This document shows, piece by piece, positions 1 through 6,481 of a stretch of 11,064 bases of DNA (positions within the stretch are counted from its first letter, which is position 1; each line of letters begins with the position of its first letter). The translations under genes and the position numbers were made by a program. Under the pieces are notes generated by a model that ran no database searches, was not told the origin of the DNA, and saw only the letters and a program-made list of their open reading frames with translations. The DNA comes from QHXW01 sp035297145 (lineage in GTDB: Bacteria > Acidobacteriota > Terriglobia > Bryobacterales > Bryobacteraceae). Location: positions 1-11,064 of the forward strand of contig DATGZN010000024.1 in the NCBI GenBank assembly GCA_035297145.1. The letters run 5' to 3'.

Positions 1-89
1 GAGAACCGCAGATACCAACGGACCGCGCAAACAATGATCTCGGGTTCAAAGTGCCGCCATTTGAACAGCGCTAGCCGCGTTTTGATCAT
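1..89 (-). CDS. IS6-family transposase, N-terminal fragment
   Basis: Only the first 29 codons lie in the window; the gene continues past the left edge. The protein begins MIKTRLALFKWRHFEPEII and goes on with a VRWYLRF segment. The FKWRHF-x-PEII-x6-RWYLR pattern is the hallmark opening of IS6-family DDE transposases, which move the element by a replicative, cointegrate-forming route. The frame is found by reading back from that motif to the ATG at 89-87; no other ATG fits. I see no strong Shine-Dalgarno sequence, which is common for transposases. The catalytic DDE residues would lie outside the window, so activity cannot be assessed. Confidence 0.8.
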   Translation of the reverse strand, partial: MIKTRLALFKWRHFEPEIIVCAVRWYLRF

Positions 90-122
90 GGAACATACTG
101 CAGCCTATCAGACTCGTTCACT

Positions 123-141
123 GAGTTTTTGCAACACAGCC
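123..141 (-). repeat. IS6-type terminal inverted repeat
   Basis: Read on the minus strand from the outside inward the sequence is GGCTGTGTTGCAAAAACTC. It resembles the ends of IS26 (GGCACTGTTGCAAA) and IS6100 (GGCTCTGTTGCAAA), with the conserved TGTTGCAAA core. It lies about 34 bases upstream of the transposase start, the normal distance. The matching repeat is not in the window. Confidence 0.75.
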
Positions 142-233
142 AGGCCGCGACCATGCTGACGGCAATACCCGGAGCGCGAGATAACACGTCTGAGATGATT
201 ACGAGTAAGACCCAGACGGTCGCAAGGCCGCTA
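142..233. other. Short spacer between two IS fragments
   Basis: About 90 bases separate the end of the IS6-family element from the end of the IS630-family remnant. I see no open frame of useful length, no RNA gene and no repeat in it. It is probably host sequence left between two independent insertions. Its last bases form the CTAG target site of the IS630-type element. Confidence 0.4.
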
Positions 234-257
234 GGTCTATGACCGTATGAAAGATTT
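234..257 (-). repeat. IS630-type terminal repeat (right end of remnant)
   Basis: Read inward on the plus strand it begins GGTCTATGACCGTATGAAA. The element starting at 10928 begins GGTCTTTGACCGCCTGAAA, so 16 of 19 bases agree, and both sit immediately after CTA of a CTAG site. One is a transposase 3' end and the other a 5' end, which is exactly the relation expected of left and right inverted repeats of one IS type. Confidence 0.75.
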
Positions 258-425
258 CCTTTTGTAGGCGAACTTGCGACGGGCAGCTTTACGGTCGAAC
301 GTCCAATTGATCTTGGTGCGGGCGCGATTCATCCGACGATTCCAGGCTCGGCTTTCTCGGCGCAGAGTCTTCAGGTCGGGGATTCTTCTGGTACCCAGGC
401 ATTGCCGTGAGAAGATGCCGATTGA
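237..425 (-). pseudogene. IS630-family transposase, C-terminal remnant
   Basis: On the minus strand a frame ending at the TAG at 239-237 reads IGIFSRQCLG, then RRIPDLKTLR, then AWNRRMNRARTKINWTFDRK and ARRKFAYKRKSFIRS. This is the standard C-terminus of a group of IS630-family (Tc1/mariner-like DDE) transposases, just after the last catalytic acid in the SWLNQAEIE segment. That segment is not readable here: the bases between about 426 and 510 resemble the expected RVEFHYTPKHGSWLN region only if several indels and substitutions are allowed. No start codon or catalytic domain remains, so the fragment cannot be functional by itself. The stop codon lies inside the terminal inverted repeat. Confidence 0.8.
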
Positions 426-549
426 TGGGGCGTGCGAGGCACTGGTAGCCTCTCTCGCTCCCGTTGTCAGGCAATATCGGAAGGCATTCGACGCGGTTTG
501 TTGGCACTGGGAAAGCGACCTGAACCGGGCCCCGTCCGGCTGGGAGTGC

Positions 550-1374
550 CTACCTGGCGGCCGGAGTCAGCTCCACTGCCACCGTCCGCACTTCCACGTC
601 GCGATCGCGGAGAACGTGCAGCACTTTGCCGGATGCATCCATTACAACGCTAGCTCCACCGTAGGTCTGGCCTTTCCACGGCCCGTGCATCATCTGGCCG
701 ATCACATCCGTCCCGACCACCGGACACTTCCACTGCGCCGCCCGCCTGGCCACCAGAGTTTCCAGTTCCTTCGCGTGCGCGGGCCACTGGTCCACCGGCG
801 CCGCCCAGCCGTAAGGCACCAGCATCAGATCGGGTGCCAGCTTCTCGATTCGCTCAGCAATTTTGTCCTCGAACGTGTCTGCGCAGATCACCAGGCCTAT
901 CCGCCCGAACTCGGTTTCCACTACGCCGATGCCGTCCGGCTGGCCTTCCGAGTACGGCGGATCCATCAGCCAGGCCAACACGTTGAGCTTCCGATGTTTC
1001 CACAGAATCTTGCCGCTCTTGTCCACCAGGATGGCCGAGTCATAGAGCTTGTCGCCGTCTTTCTCGTCGAGCCCGATCGAGATCATCACGCCGTATTTGC
1101 GCGCCAGCGCGGCGATGCGATCGCTGTCGGCGCCGCGTATGGGGGTGGCCATACGGTGGGCATCCGGATTCTCCCATCCCAGGATTACCGATTCCGGAAA
1201 CGCCGCGATGTCGGCGTGCGCGGCCCGCGCGTCTTCGAGCGCGTATTCCACGCGTCGGAAGTTGCCTTCACGATCGCCGTCGATCGCAAGAATCTGGCAG
1301 ACCGCCACCCGCACGGTCCGCGCCTGAGCCTGCAAAACCCCGAGCAGCGCCATTATTGTTACCGCCAGTCTCAT
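550..1374 (-). CDS. Secreted carbon-nitrogen hydrolase (nitrilase superfamily)
   Basis: The 274-residue protein belongs to the nitrilase superfamily, whose members hydrolyse nitriles, amides or N-carbamoyl compounds through a Glu-Lys-Cys triad. All three can be placed: E61 in AAFPESVILGW, K129 in WKHRKLNV, and C164 in GLVICADTFED. A DKSGKI turn before the lysine and an AGGASVV-like strand near 240 complete the fold, so it is full length. Residues 1-18 (MRLAVTIMALLGVLQAQA) form a signal peptide ending in an AQA cleavage site, so the enzyme should act outside the cytoplasm, which is uncommon in this mostly cytosolic superfamily. There is no clear Shine-Dalgarno sequence before the ATG. An A+T-rich stretch just upstream (GATATATCG, then TAAAGA) could hold a promoter. 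The substrate cannot be told from sequence. The gene stands alone, with IS debris downstream. Confidence 0.85.
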   Translation of the reverse strand: MRLAVTIMALLGVLQAQARTVRVAVCQILAIDGDREGNFRRVEYALEDARAAHADIAAFPESVILGWENPDAHRMATPIRGADSDRIAALARKYGVMISIGLDEKDGDKLYDSAILVDKSGKILWKHRKLNVLAWLMDPPYSEGQPDGIGVVETEFGRIGLVICADTFEDKIAERIEKLAPDLMLVPYGWAAPVDQWPAHAKELETLVARRAAQWKCPVVGTDVIGQMMHGPWKGQTYGGASVVMDASGKVLHVLRDRDVEVRTVAVELTPAAR

Positions 1375-1776
1375 ATGTATTCTTTACGATATATCGGCGA
1401 GGGCGGACAAGAGAAACGTCGCCTAGCGTTTAGCTGAATCGCGTTCCGTTCCGCCCACCCGTCATTGGGACGGAGCAAAGGCTCCCGTTAAGCATCATTA
1501 TCGGCCACTATTTCAGCCGCATCCCGTGTAGACTTCCAGTCGGGGCCCATAACATTTTAGGGCCGCGTAGCTGGTGCGATAGGGATATCGCGACAGTAAT
1601 CCGGCTCTCTTGGCCCAGCCCTCGAGTTTCCGGTTTGGGATTTCTACAGGCAGGCATTGTACCGCCCGGATCTCCGGTCGCAAGGCGACCCGGCCACCGT
1701 TTTCACGACCTACGTTTGGGCGTGCGAGAGGTGAGCGTCTGAACCCCCGGTCACTCCTGCGGTATATTCGTACCCC
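1375..1776. other. Intergenic region with possible gene remnant
   Basis: This stretch separates two divergently read genes, so it should hold both promoters. On the minus strand a frame ending at the TGA at 1513 reads plausible protein at its C-terminus, for example AVQCLPVEIPNRKLEGW and then YAALKCYGPRLEVYTGCG. Its upstream part is arginine-rich and unconvincing, and its only start would be a TTG overlapping the next gene. It may be the tail of a lost gene. A small hairpin (GGAGC-AAAG-GCTCC, near 1470-1487) is present without a T-run. I recognise nothing else. Confidence 0.3.
1763..1768 (+). promoter_or_regulatory. Possible -10 element of the tandem hydrolase gene
   Basis: TATATT ends eight bases before the ATG of the tandem hydrolase. 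No Shine-Dalgarno sequence lies between, and no convincing -35 is seen. If this is the real -10, transcription would start at or next to the ATG and the mRNA would be leaderless. This is a reading of spacing only. Confidence 0.3.
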
Positions 1777-4095
1777 ATGCAATATTCGAAATCCGTGCGC
1801 CTGGTTCTCCTCTGCGCCGTGGCTTTGGCGTATGACGTCGACAGCTATCCGCAGTCACTCAGCCAAACCGGGCCACTCGAGTTACAGGGAGACTTGGCAG
1901 CGCAAATGGTGGAGGGTATCCATCATTATCTCGATCAGGACACAGACGTCACGGTAAATTCCCGCGACAAATTCTGGGATCGAGATTACGAGAGCGCCGA
2001 GCGCTATAACCAGTCCATTGCACCCAATCGTGATCACTTGCGCAGGATGATCGGCGCAGTGGACCAGCGGCTCCCCGCCACCGGCATTCGCCTTGACGCC
2101 GCGAACCTGGAAGCGCCCGCGCTCGAAACCGGCGCCGGTTACAGAATCTATGCCGTGCGCTGGTCAGTGCTTGAGGGCGTCGATGGGGAAGGACTACTGC
2201 TCGAACCGGTAAGCCGGCCGGTGGCGCGAGTTGTCGCGGTTCCGGACGCGGATTGGACGCCTGAAATGTTAGCAGGCATCGTCCCCGGAGTGGATGCAAG
2301 TGCTCAATTCGCGCCCCGTCTTGCCGAGAACGGCTGCGAGGTACTTGTTCCGGTGCTCATAGATCGAGCGGACACGTGGTCCGGAATTCCCGGCATTCGC
2401 ATGACGAATCAACCGCACCGCGAGTGGATCTATCGAATGTCGTACGAGGCAGGCCGCCATATCATCGGCTACGAAGTGCAGAAGATTCTCGCGGCCGTGG
2501 ATTGGCTTGCCAAACAGAACGATGAGCGGACTCTTCCGATCGGCGTAGCCGGTTATGGAGAAGGCGGGCTGATTGCGCTTTACAGCGCCGCACTCGATCC
2601 ACGCATTCAGGCCACGCTGGTGAGTGGATATTTCCAACAGCGCGAAGAACTGTGGAGAGAGCCGATTTATCGGGACGTTTGGGGTCTACTGCGCGAGTTC
2701 GGTGACGCCGAGATCGCGAGCCTCATCGCTCCACGTGCGCTCGTCGTTGAGGCGAGCCGAGGCCCGCACATTTCCGGCCCTCCTTCACCCACAAAGGAAC
2801 GGAAAGGCGCAGCGCCTAATGGGACTTTGGCGGACCCTCCGCTCGAGTCCGTTCGCGCCGAGGTCGAGCGAGCGAGACCATACTTCGCGAGATTGAAGGT
2901 CGGCCAGCGTCTCAAGCTGGCCGTCAGCGAAGACGGGCATGGTCTGCCGGGTTGCAACGCCGCGCTCCAGGCTTTTGTGCAACTGCTCGGAGTTCATGGC
3001 ACGCTTCGCCCGTCGGGCGCTTTGCCGCAATTTCGCAGGGCTAGTCTCGATCCGAACGAGCGATTACACCGGCAATTCAATCAACTGGTCACTTACACAC
3101 AACAACTGATAGCCACCTCGGCGGACCGCCGAACCGCATTCTGGGCGAAAGCCGATTCGTCATCGCCGGAGCGATGGCACGAGACCACACGCTTTTACCG
3201 CGACTACATCTGGGACGAGGTGATCGGCCGTCTGCCTCCTCCGTGGCTGCCCCCGAACCCGCGCACACGGCTGGTTTACGATGAGCCAAAGTTTCGCGGG
3301 TACGAGGTGGTGCTGGATGTCTGGCCCGACGTGTTCGCGTATGGCATTCTGCTGGTTCCAAAAGATCTCCGGCCGGGCGAAAGACGGCCCGTAGTGGTTT
3401 GCCAGCACGGGCTGGAAGGGCGCGCTTCCGACCCAGCCAGCCCACGCGCAGACAAGCCTACCTACCATCAGTTCGCGCTGAAACTGGCGGAAGAGGGCTT
3501 CGTAACCTACGCTCCGCAAAACCCATACATCGGCGAGGACCGGTTCCGCTTGATCCAGCGCAAAGCGCATCCGCTCAAGCTGGCGCTCTTTTCGTTCATC
3601 CTCGGGCAGCATCAGAGGACGCTGGAGTGGCTCGGTTCACTGCCTTTTGTCGATCCGCAGCGCATCGGTTTCTATGGAATCTCCTACGGAGGCAAAACGG
3701 CGGTCCGCGTTCCTCCGCTACTGGATGGCTACGCCCTATCCATCTGTTCCGCCGATTTCAACGAATGGGTCTGGAAAACGACCAGCGTCGATTCGCGTTA
3801 TAGCTACATGCTGACTCCTGAATACGACATGCTGGAGTTCGATTTTGCCAACGTGGTCAACTACTCGGATCTCGCGAAGCTGATGGCGCCGCGGCCGTTC
3901 ATGATAGAACGCGGGCACAACGACGTAGTCGCGCCGGACGAATGGGTCGCCTACGAATACGCCAAGGTGCGGTGGTTCTACGATACGCGGATGCAAATGC
4001 CGGAACGCACCACCATTGAGTTTTTCAATGGGCCCCACGAAATCCACGGTCAAGGCACTTTTCAATTCCTCCACGAACAACTGCGCTGGCCTTGA
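1777..4095 (+). CDS. Secreted tandem alpha/beta hydrolase (acetyl xylan esterase/dienelactone hydrolase-like)
   Basis: The 772-residue protein starts with a signal-like segment (SVRLVLLCAVALAY) and then holds two alpha/beta hydrolase halves. In the first half (about 120-410) the nucleophile elbow reads G259-Y-G-E-G-G264, with Gly261 where the serine should be, so this half is probably not catalytic. The second half (about 480-772) is complete: G634-I-S636-Y-G-G is the nucleophile elbow, D716 in GHNDVVAP the likely acid, and H754 in NGPHEIHG the likely base. The second half resembles acetyl xylan esterase and dienelactone hydrolase relatives, so an esterase acting on plant-derived esters or polysaccharides is plausible but unproven. 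The start is chosen because the signal peptide follows it directly. A Gfo/Idh/MocA gene follows after 96 bases on the same strand and may be co-transcribed. Confidence 0.8.
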   Translation: MQYSKSVRLVLLCAVALAYDVDSYPQSLSQTGPLELQGDLAAQMVEGIHHYLDQDTDVTVNSRDKFWDRDYESAERYNQSIAPNRDHLRRMIGAVDQRLPATGIRLDAANLEAPALETGAGYRIYAVRWSVLEGVDGEGLLLEPVSRPVARVVAVPDADWTPEMLAGIVPGVDASAQFAPRLAENGCEVLVPVLIDRADTWSGIPGIRMTNQPHREWIYRMSYEAGRHIIGYEVQKILAAVDWLAKQNDERTLPIGVAGYGEGGLIALYSAALDPRIQATLVSGYFQQREELWREPIYRDVWGLLREFGDAEIASLIAPRALVVEASRGPHISGPPSPTKERKGAAPNGTLADPPLESVRAEVERARPYFARLKVGQRLKLAVSEDGHGLPGCNAALQAFVQLLGVHGTLRPSGALPQFRRASLDPNERLHRQFNQLVTYTQQLIATSADRRTAFWAKADSSSPERWHETTRFYRDYIWDEVIGRLPPPWLPPNPRTRLVYDEPKFRGYEVVLDVWPDVFAYGILLVPKDLRPGERRPVVVCQHGLEGRASDPASPRADKPTYHQFALKLAEEGFVTYAPQNPYIGEDRFRLIQRKAHPLKLALFSFILGQHQRTLEWLGSLPFVDPQRIGFYGISYGGKTAVRVPPLLDGYALSICSADFNEWVWKTTSVDSRYSYMLTPEYDMLEFDFANVVNYSDLAKLMAPRPFMIERGHNDVVAPDEWVAYEYAKVRWFYDTRMQMPERTTIEFFNGPHEIHGQGTFQFLHEQLRWP

Positions 4096-4144
4096 TGAAC
4101 GAGTGGCTGTAGTGCGAGTTGTTGTAAAGCGCGATGGGTGCAAG

Positions 4145-4173
4145 TTTGATATAGCATGATCAAAGCTATCAAA
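4145..4173 (+). promoter_or_regulatory. Imperfect inverted repeat, candidate operator
   Basis: The arms TTTGATATAGC and GCTATCAAA pair apart from a two-base bulge, with nine bases between them. The repeat ends 18 bases before the ATG of the Gfo/Idh/MocA gene, a usual place for an operator. There is no T-run after it, so a terminator for the upstream hydrolase is less likely. No known regulator motif is recognised. Confidence 0.35.
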
Positions 4174-4191
4174 TAGGGGCTACTCCCGAAT

Positions 4192-5364
4192 ATGAATCGT
4201 CGAACGTTTGTCTTGGGCGCCAGTGGCGCCATGTTGGCGCAGGCCGCGCCTTCGAACCAACTCAATGTCGGAATTATCGGTTCAGGCGGACGTGGGCGAT
4301 TCCTGATGCAGCGCTTTGCGAAGGACGAGACCACCCAACTGACTGCCGTGTGCGACGTTTATGAGCCGAATCTCGAGGCGGGTCTCTCGGTGGCCAAGGG
4401 CAAGGCGAAAGCTTATCGACGACATCAGGAACTCCTGAACGCTAAGGATATCGATATCGTCATCATTGCGACTCCGGAGCACTGGCACGCTCAAATGGTG
4501 CTTGATGCTCTGGCCGCCGGGAAGGATGTTTACGTCGAAAAGCCGCTTTGTCACACACCTGAGCAAGGCGTCGAGTTGATGCAGGCGGCGCGTCATTCAA
4601 AGCAAATCGTACAAGTCGGGATGCAGCGGCGGAGTTATCCTCTCTACCTGAAGGCGCGCGATATACGAGCAGCGGGAACACTGGGTAACGTGCGGCTGGT
4701 ACGCACCTGGTGGATCAACAACAGCTTGAGACGAGGACCTGACGAGAAGCTAGCCGGCCCGCTCGACTGGGAACAGTGGCAGGGGCCGGCGCCACACCAC
4801 CCCATGGAGCTTGACCGCTTCCGCAATTGGCGCAACTACAAGGACTACGCCGGCGGCATCGTGGCGGACCAGGGAGCACACATATACGATGGCATTCATC
4901 TGATTCGCGGCGTCGGCTTTCCCACGGCCGTAAACACATCGTCTGGAAAAGTGCACAGCACCGAAGGGGAGACGCCGGAAACCGTGGTGGTGGCGGCCGA
5001 GTATCCGGAGGATTTTCTGGGTGTGTTCACCATCAACTACGCCGGTATGCACTATCCCAACCGCCTGGACCAGCTCAACCAGTTCGATGGCGACGAGGCG
5101 CGCATGGACGTCGGCCGGGAGTTCCTTTCGGTCTACAAGCAGGCAGAGCCGGAAACACCAGCCATCACGGATAGTGGCAATTTTGAGATGGCCACCGATG
5201 CTCACATTCGAAACTTTCTCGAATGCGTGCGGACGCGCCAGCAACCGAACGCCACTATCGAGAAAGGTTTTCAGGCTGCGCTGGTAATCCAGATGGCAAA
5301 CCTCTCGCTTGAGACGAGGCGGCGCATCAGATGGAACTCTCAAACGCTCAAGGTCGAGGCTTGA
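4192..5364 (+). CDS. Gfo/Idh/MocA-family oxidoreductase with Tat-like leader
   Basis: The 390-residue protein is an NAD(P)-dependent sugar or inositol dehydrogenase-type enzyme. After a short leader (MNRRTFVLGASGAMLAQA, twin arginines at 3-4 followed by a hydrophobic stretch and an AQA site) comes a Rossmann fold with G28-I-I-G-S-G-G-R-G at about 28-35. The family EKP motif is at 116-118 with the catalytic-type K117. The substrate-side motif GGIVADQGAHIYD puts D226, H230 and D233 in the active site. Length and C-terminal region (FLECVRTRQQP near 342-352) are normal. The twin-arginine leader fits the many acidobacterial and planctomycete members exported already folded with cofactor. Substrate is unknown. 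The Shine-Dalgarno match (AGGGG) is about 13 bases away and weak. It probably follows the tandem hydrolase in one transcript, which would fit stepwise carbohydrate breakdown outside the cytoplasm. Confidence 0.85.
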   Translation: MNRRTFVLGASGAMLAQAAPSNQLNVGIIGSGGRGRFLMQRFAKDETTQLTAVCDVYEPNLEAGLSVAKGKAKAYRRHQELLNAKDIDIVIIATPEHWHAQMVLDALAAGKDVYVEKPLCHTPEQGVELMQAARHSKQIVQVGMQRRSYPLYLKARDIRAAGTLGNVRLVRTWWINNSLRRGPDEKLAGPLDWEQWQGPAPHHPMELDRFRNWRNYKDYAGGIVADQGAHIYDGIHLIRGVGFPTAVNTSSGKVHSTEGETPETVVVAAEYPEDFLGVFTINYAGMHYPNRLDQLNQFDGDEARMDVGREFLSVYKQAEPETPAITDSGNFEMATDAHIRNFLECVRTRQQPNATIEKGFQAALVIQMANLSLETRRRIRWNSQTLKVEA

Positions 5365-5374
5365 ACAACGTTCT

Positions 5375-5593
5375 TCAGTTCCCCAACTCGATTTGCCACT
5401 TCACAGGTTCCGTCTGCCCTTGGAGATTAACGCTCAGAATGCCCGGCGTCGGACCCTCTCTTACGGTCGCGGCGCCCGCTGGCTGGCGTATCGCAGGCTT
5501 GGCTGTCTCAACGAAACGCAAGTGGATGATGTACACGCAGATCGAGCAATCCAGCAGCGAGTTGATGCCCGTGGAGAACTTCCGCTGACACAT
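5375..5593 (-). other. Possible small antisense ORF, 72 residues
   Basis: Between the Gfo/Idh/MocA gene and murI, a minus-strand frame starts at an ATG opposite the first codons of murI. It reads protein-like sequence, including STGINSLLDCSICVYIIHLR, then KPAIRQPAGAATVREGPTPG and a polar tail ending in KWQIELGN. Its composition is balanced and it is not arginine-rich like the other shadow frames here. There is no Shine-Dalgarno sequence, and I recognise no family. It could be a real small gene, the tail of a gene truncated by the arrival of murI, or chance. Apart from this frame, positions 5365-5584 hold only the murI ribosome binding site. Confidence 0.25.
5573..5577 (+). promoter_or_regulatory. 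Ribosome binding site that sets the murI start
   Basis: GGAGA lies seven bases before the CTG at 5585, ideal spacing for initiation there. No ATG, GTG or TTG in the murI frame is close. The nearest in-frame GTG is at 5522, has no Shine-Dalgarno sequence and would add 21 residues not typical of MurI. Confidence 0.5.
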
Positions 5594-6454
5594 TTTCACA
5601 TCGGCGTCTTCGATTCCGGATTTGGCGGCCTGACGGTTCATCACACCCTGACAAAGGCATTGCCGCAGTACAGTTTTACCTATCTCGGCGACCATGCCCA
5701 TGCGCCCTATGGCGAACGCTCATTTGCTGGTATCAAGGAGCTGACGGCTCGGGCGATGGAGCAAATGTTCGGCCTGGGATGCGGGCTGATCGTCATCGCC
5801 TGCAACACCGCTTCGGCGGTTGCGCTGCGCTGGCTGCAGCAGCACTGGCTGCCGGAACAGGAGTGCTGGCGAGACAGGAATATCCTCGGCATCATCGTGC
5901 CGACGATTGAGGCCGCGACCAGTCGCCCCTGGTCCGACAAGCCGGGCCTCGAATTTCCAGCGCATCTTGCAACGCATGTGAAAAGCCTGGGCATCTTCGG
6001 CACGCGCGCCACGGTCGAAAGCCAAACCTACCCGGTCGAGATCCACAAGCGCCGCGCCGATATCTCCGTCTTCCAGCAGTCCTGCCCTGAGCTTGCGGGC
6101 GCAATCGAGGCCGGAGCCGCGGACCCCGATCTGCGCCCCCTCATCCGGGACTATGTCGATTCTCTTTTGCGGCAGACGGACGGAATCTGGCCGGACCGTC
6201 TCATCCTCGCCTGCACGCATTATCCGCTCGCTGCGCACCTGTTCCGCGAGTTCCTCCCTGAGAGCGTTCCGCTCATCGTCCAGCCGGACATCGTGGCCGC
6301 GCGGCTTCTCGATTACCTGAAGCGCCATCCCGGTTATGTCGAACCTGCCCTGGATCCGGTCCGCCATTATTTTTCGACGGGTGCCATCGAAGGAACCCTG
6401 CCGCTCGTACGGACATTCTGGGGTGGAGATTTGCCCTTCACTCGGCTGGCGTAA
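5585..6454 (+). CDS. murI: Glutamate racemase
   Basis: MurI interconverts L- and D-glutamate in the cytoplasm and supplies D-Glu for the peptidoglycan stem peptide. The family signatures are all present, counting the proposed CTG as residue 1: GVFDSGFGGL with D10 and S11, GDHAHAPYG near 35-43, the first catalytic cysteine C73 in IVIACNTASA, and the second, C210, in LILACTHYPL. At 289 residues it is slightly longer than the usual 260-280. The frame stays open far upstream, but homology begins at HIGVFDSGFGGL, and the only well-placed ribosome binding site points to a CTG start at 5585 (CTG-ACA-CAT, where ATG-ACA-CAT would be ordinary). A GTG at 5522 is the alternative. The gene converges with the dipeptide epimerase gene, with 27 bases between the stops, and both concern D-glutamate. 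Confidence 0.9.
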   Translation: MTHFHIGVFDSGFGGLTVHHTLTKALPQYSFTYLGDHAHAPYGERSFAGIKELTARAMEQMFGLGCGLIVIACNTASAVALRWLQQHWLPEQECWRDRNILGIIVPTIEAATSRPWSDKPGLEFPAHLATHVKSLGIFGTRATVESQTYPVEIHKRRADISVFQQSCPELAGAIEAGAADPDLRPLIRDYVDSLLRQTDGIWPDRLILACTHYPLAAHLFREFLPESVPLIVQPDIVAARLLDYLKRHPGYVEPALDPVRHYFSTGAIEGTLPLVRTFWGGDLPFTRLA

Positions 6455-6481
6455 GAATTGGCTTTAGGCGCTGTCAGCCAG

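Larger units (their letters stand above)
1..141 (-). mobile_element. IS6-family insertion sequence, end fragment (partial)
   Basis: This is the 5' end of an IS6-family element, read on the minus strand and cut by the left edge of the window. Two things support it. The start of a transposase with the typical IS6 opening is encoded at 1-89, and a terminal repeat of the IS26/IS6100 type (GGCTGTGTTGCAAAA when read inward) ends at position 141. Between repeat and start codon lies about 35 bases of leader. The other end is outside the window, so completeness cannot be judged. Confidence 0.8.
234..510 (-). mobile_element. IS630-family element, decayed 3' end
   Basis: The remnant is the downstream end of an IS630-family element in minus orientation. 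Its outer end is at 234, directly beside TA within CTAG, the classic target of this family. The terminal bases match the left end of the element at 10928 (16 of the first 19 bases). Inside lies the C-terminus of a transposase, clearly readable up to about 425 and recognisable only with indels up to about 510. The 5' part of the element is absent; the secreted C-N hydrolase gene ends at 550. It is a dead copy. Confidence 0.75.

Noticed and set aside
274..1437. A 387-codon open frame on the plus strand
   Set aside because: It is rich in Arg, His and Pro, has no recognisable domain, and lies opposite a complete C-N hydrolase with its full triad; it is a shadow frame of GC-rich DNA.
5309..5584. 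Upstream extension of the murI frame with an ATG at 5309 inside the Gfo/Idh/MocA gene
   Set aside because: The extra 92 residues are arginine-rich, overlap the previous gene and precede the point where MurI homology begins.
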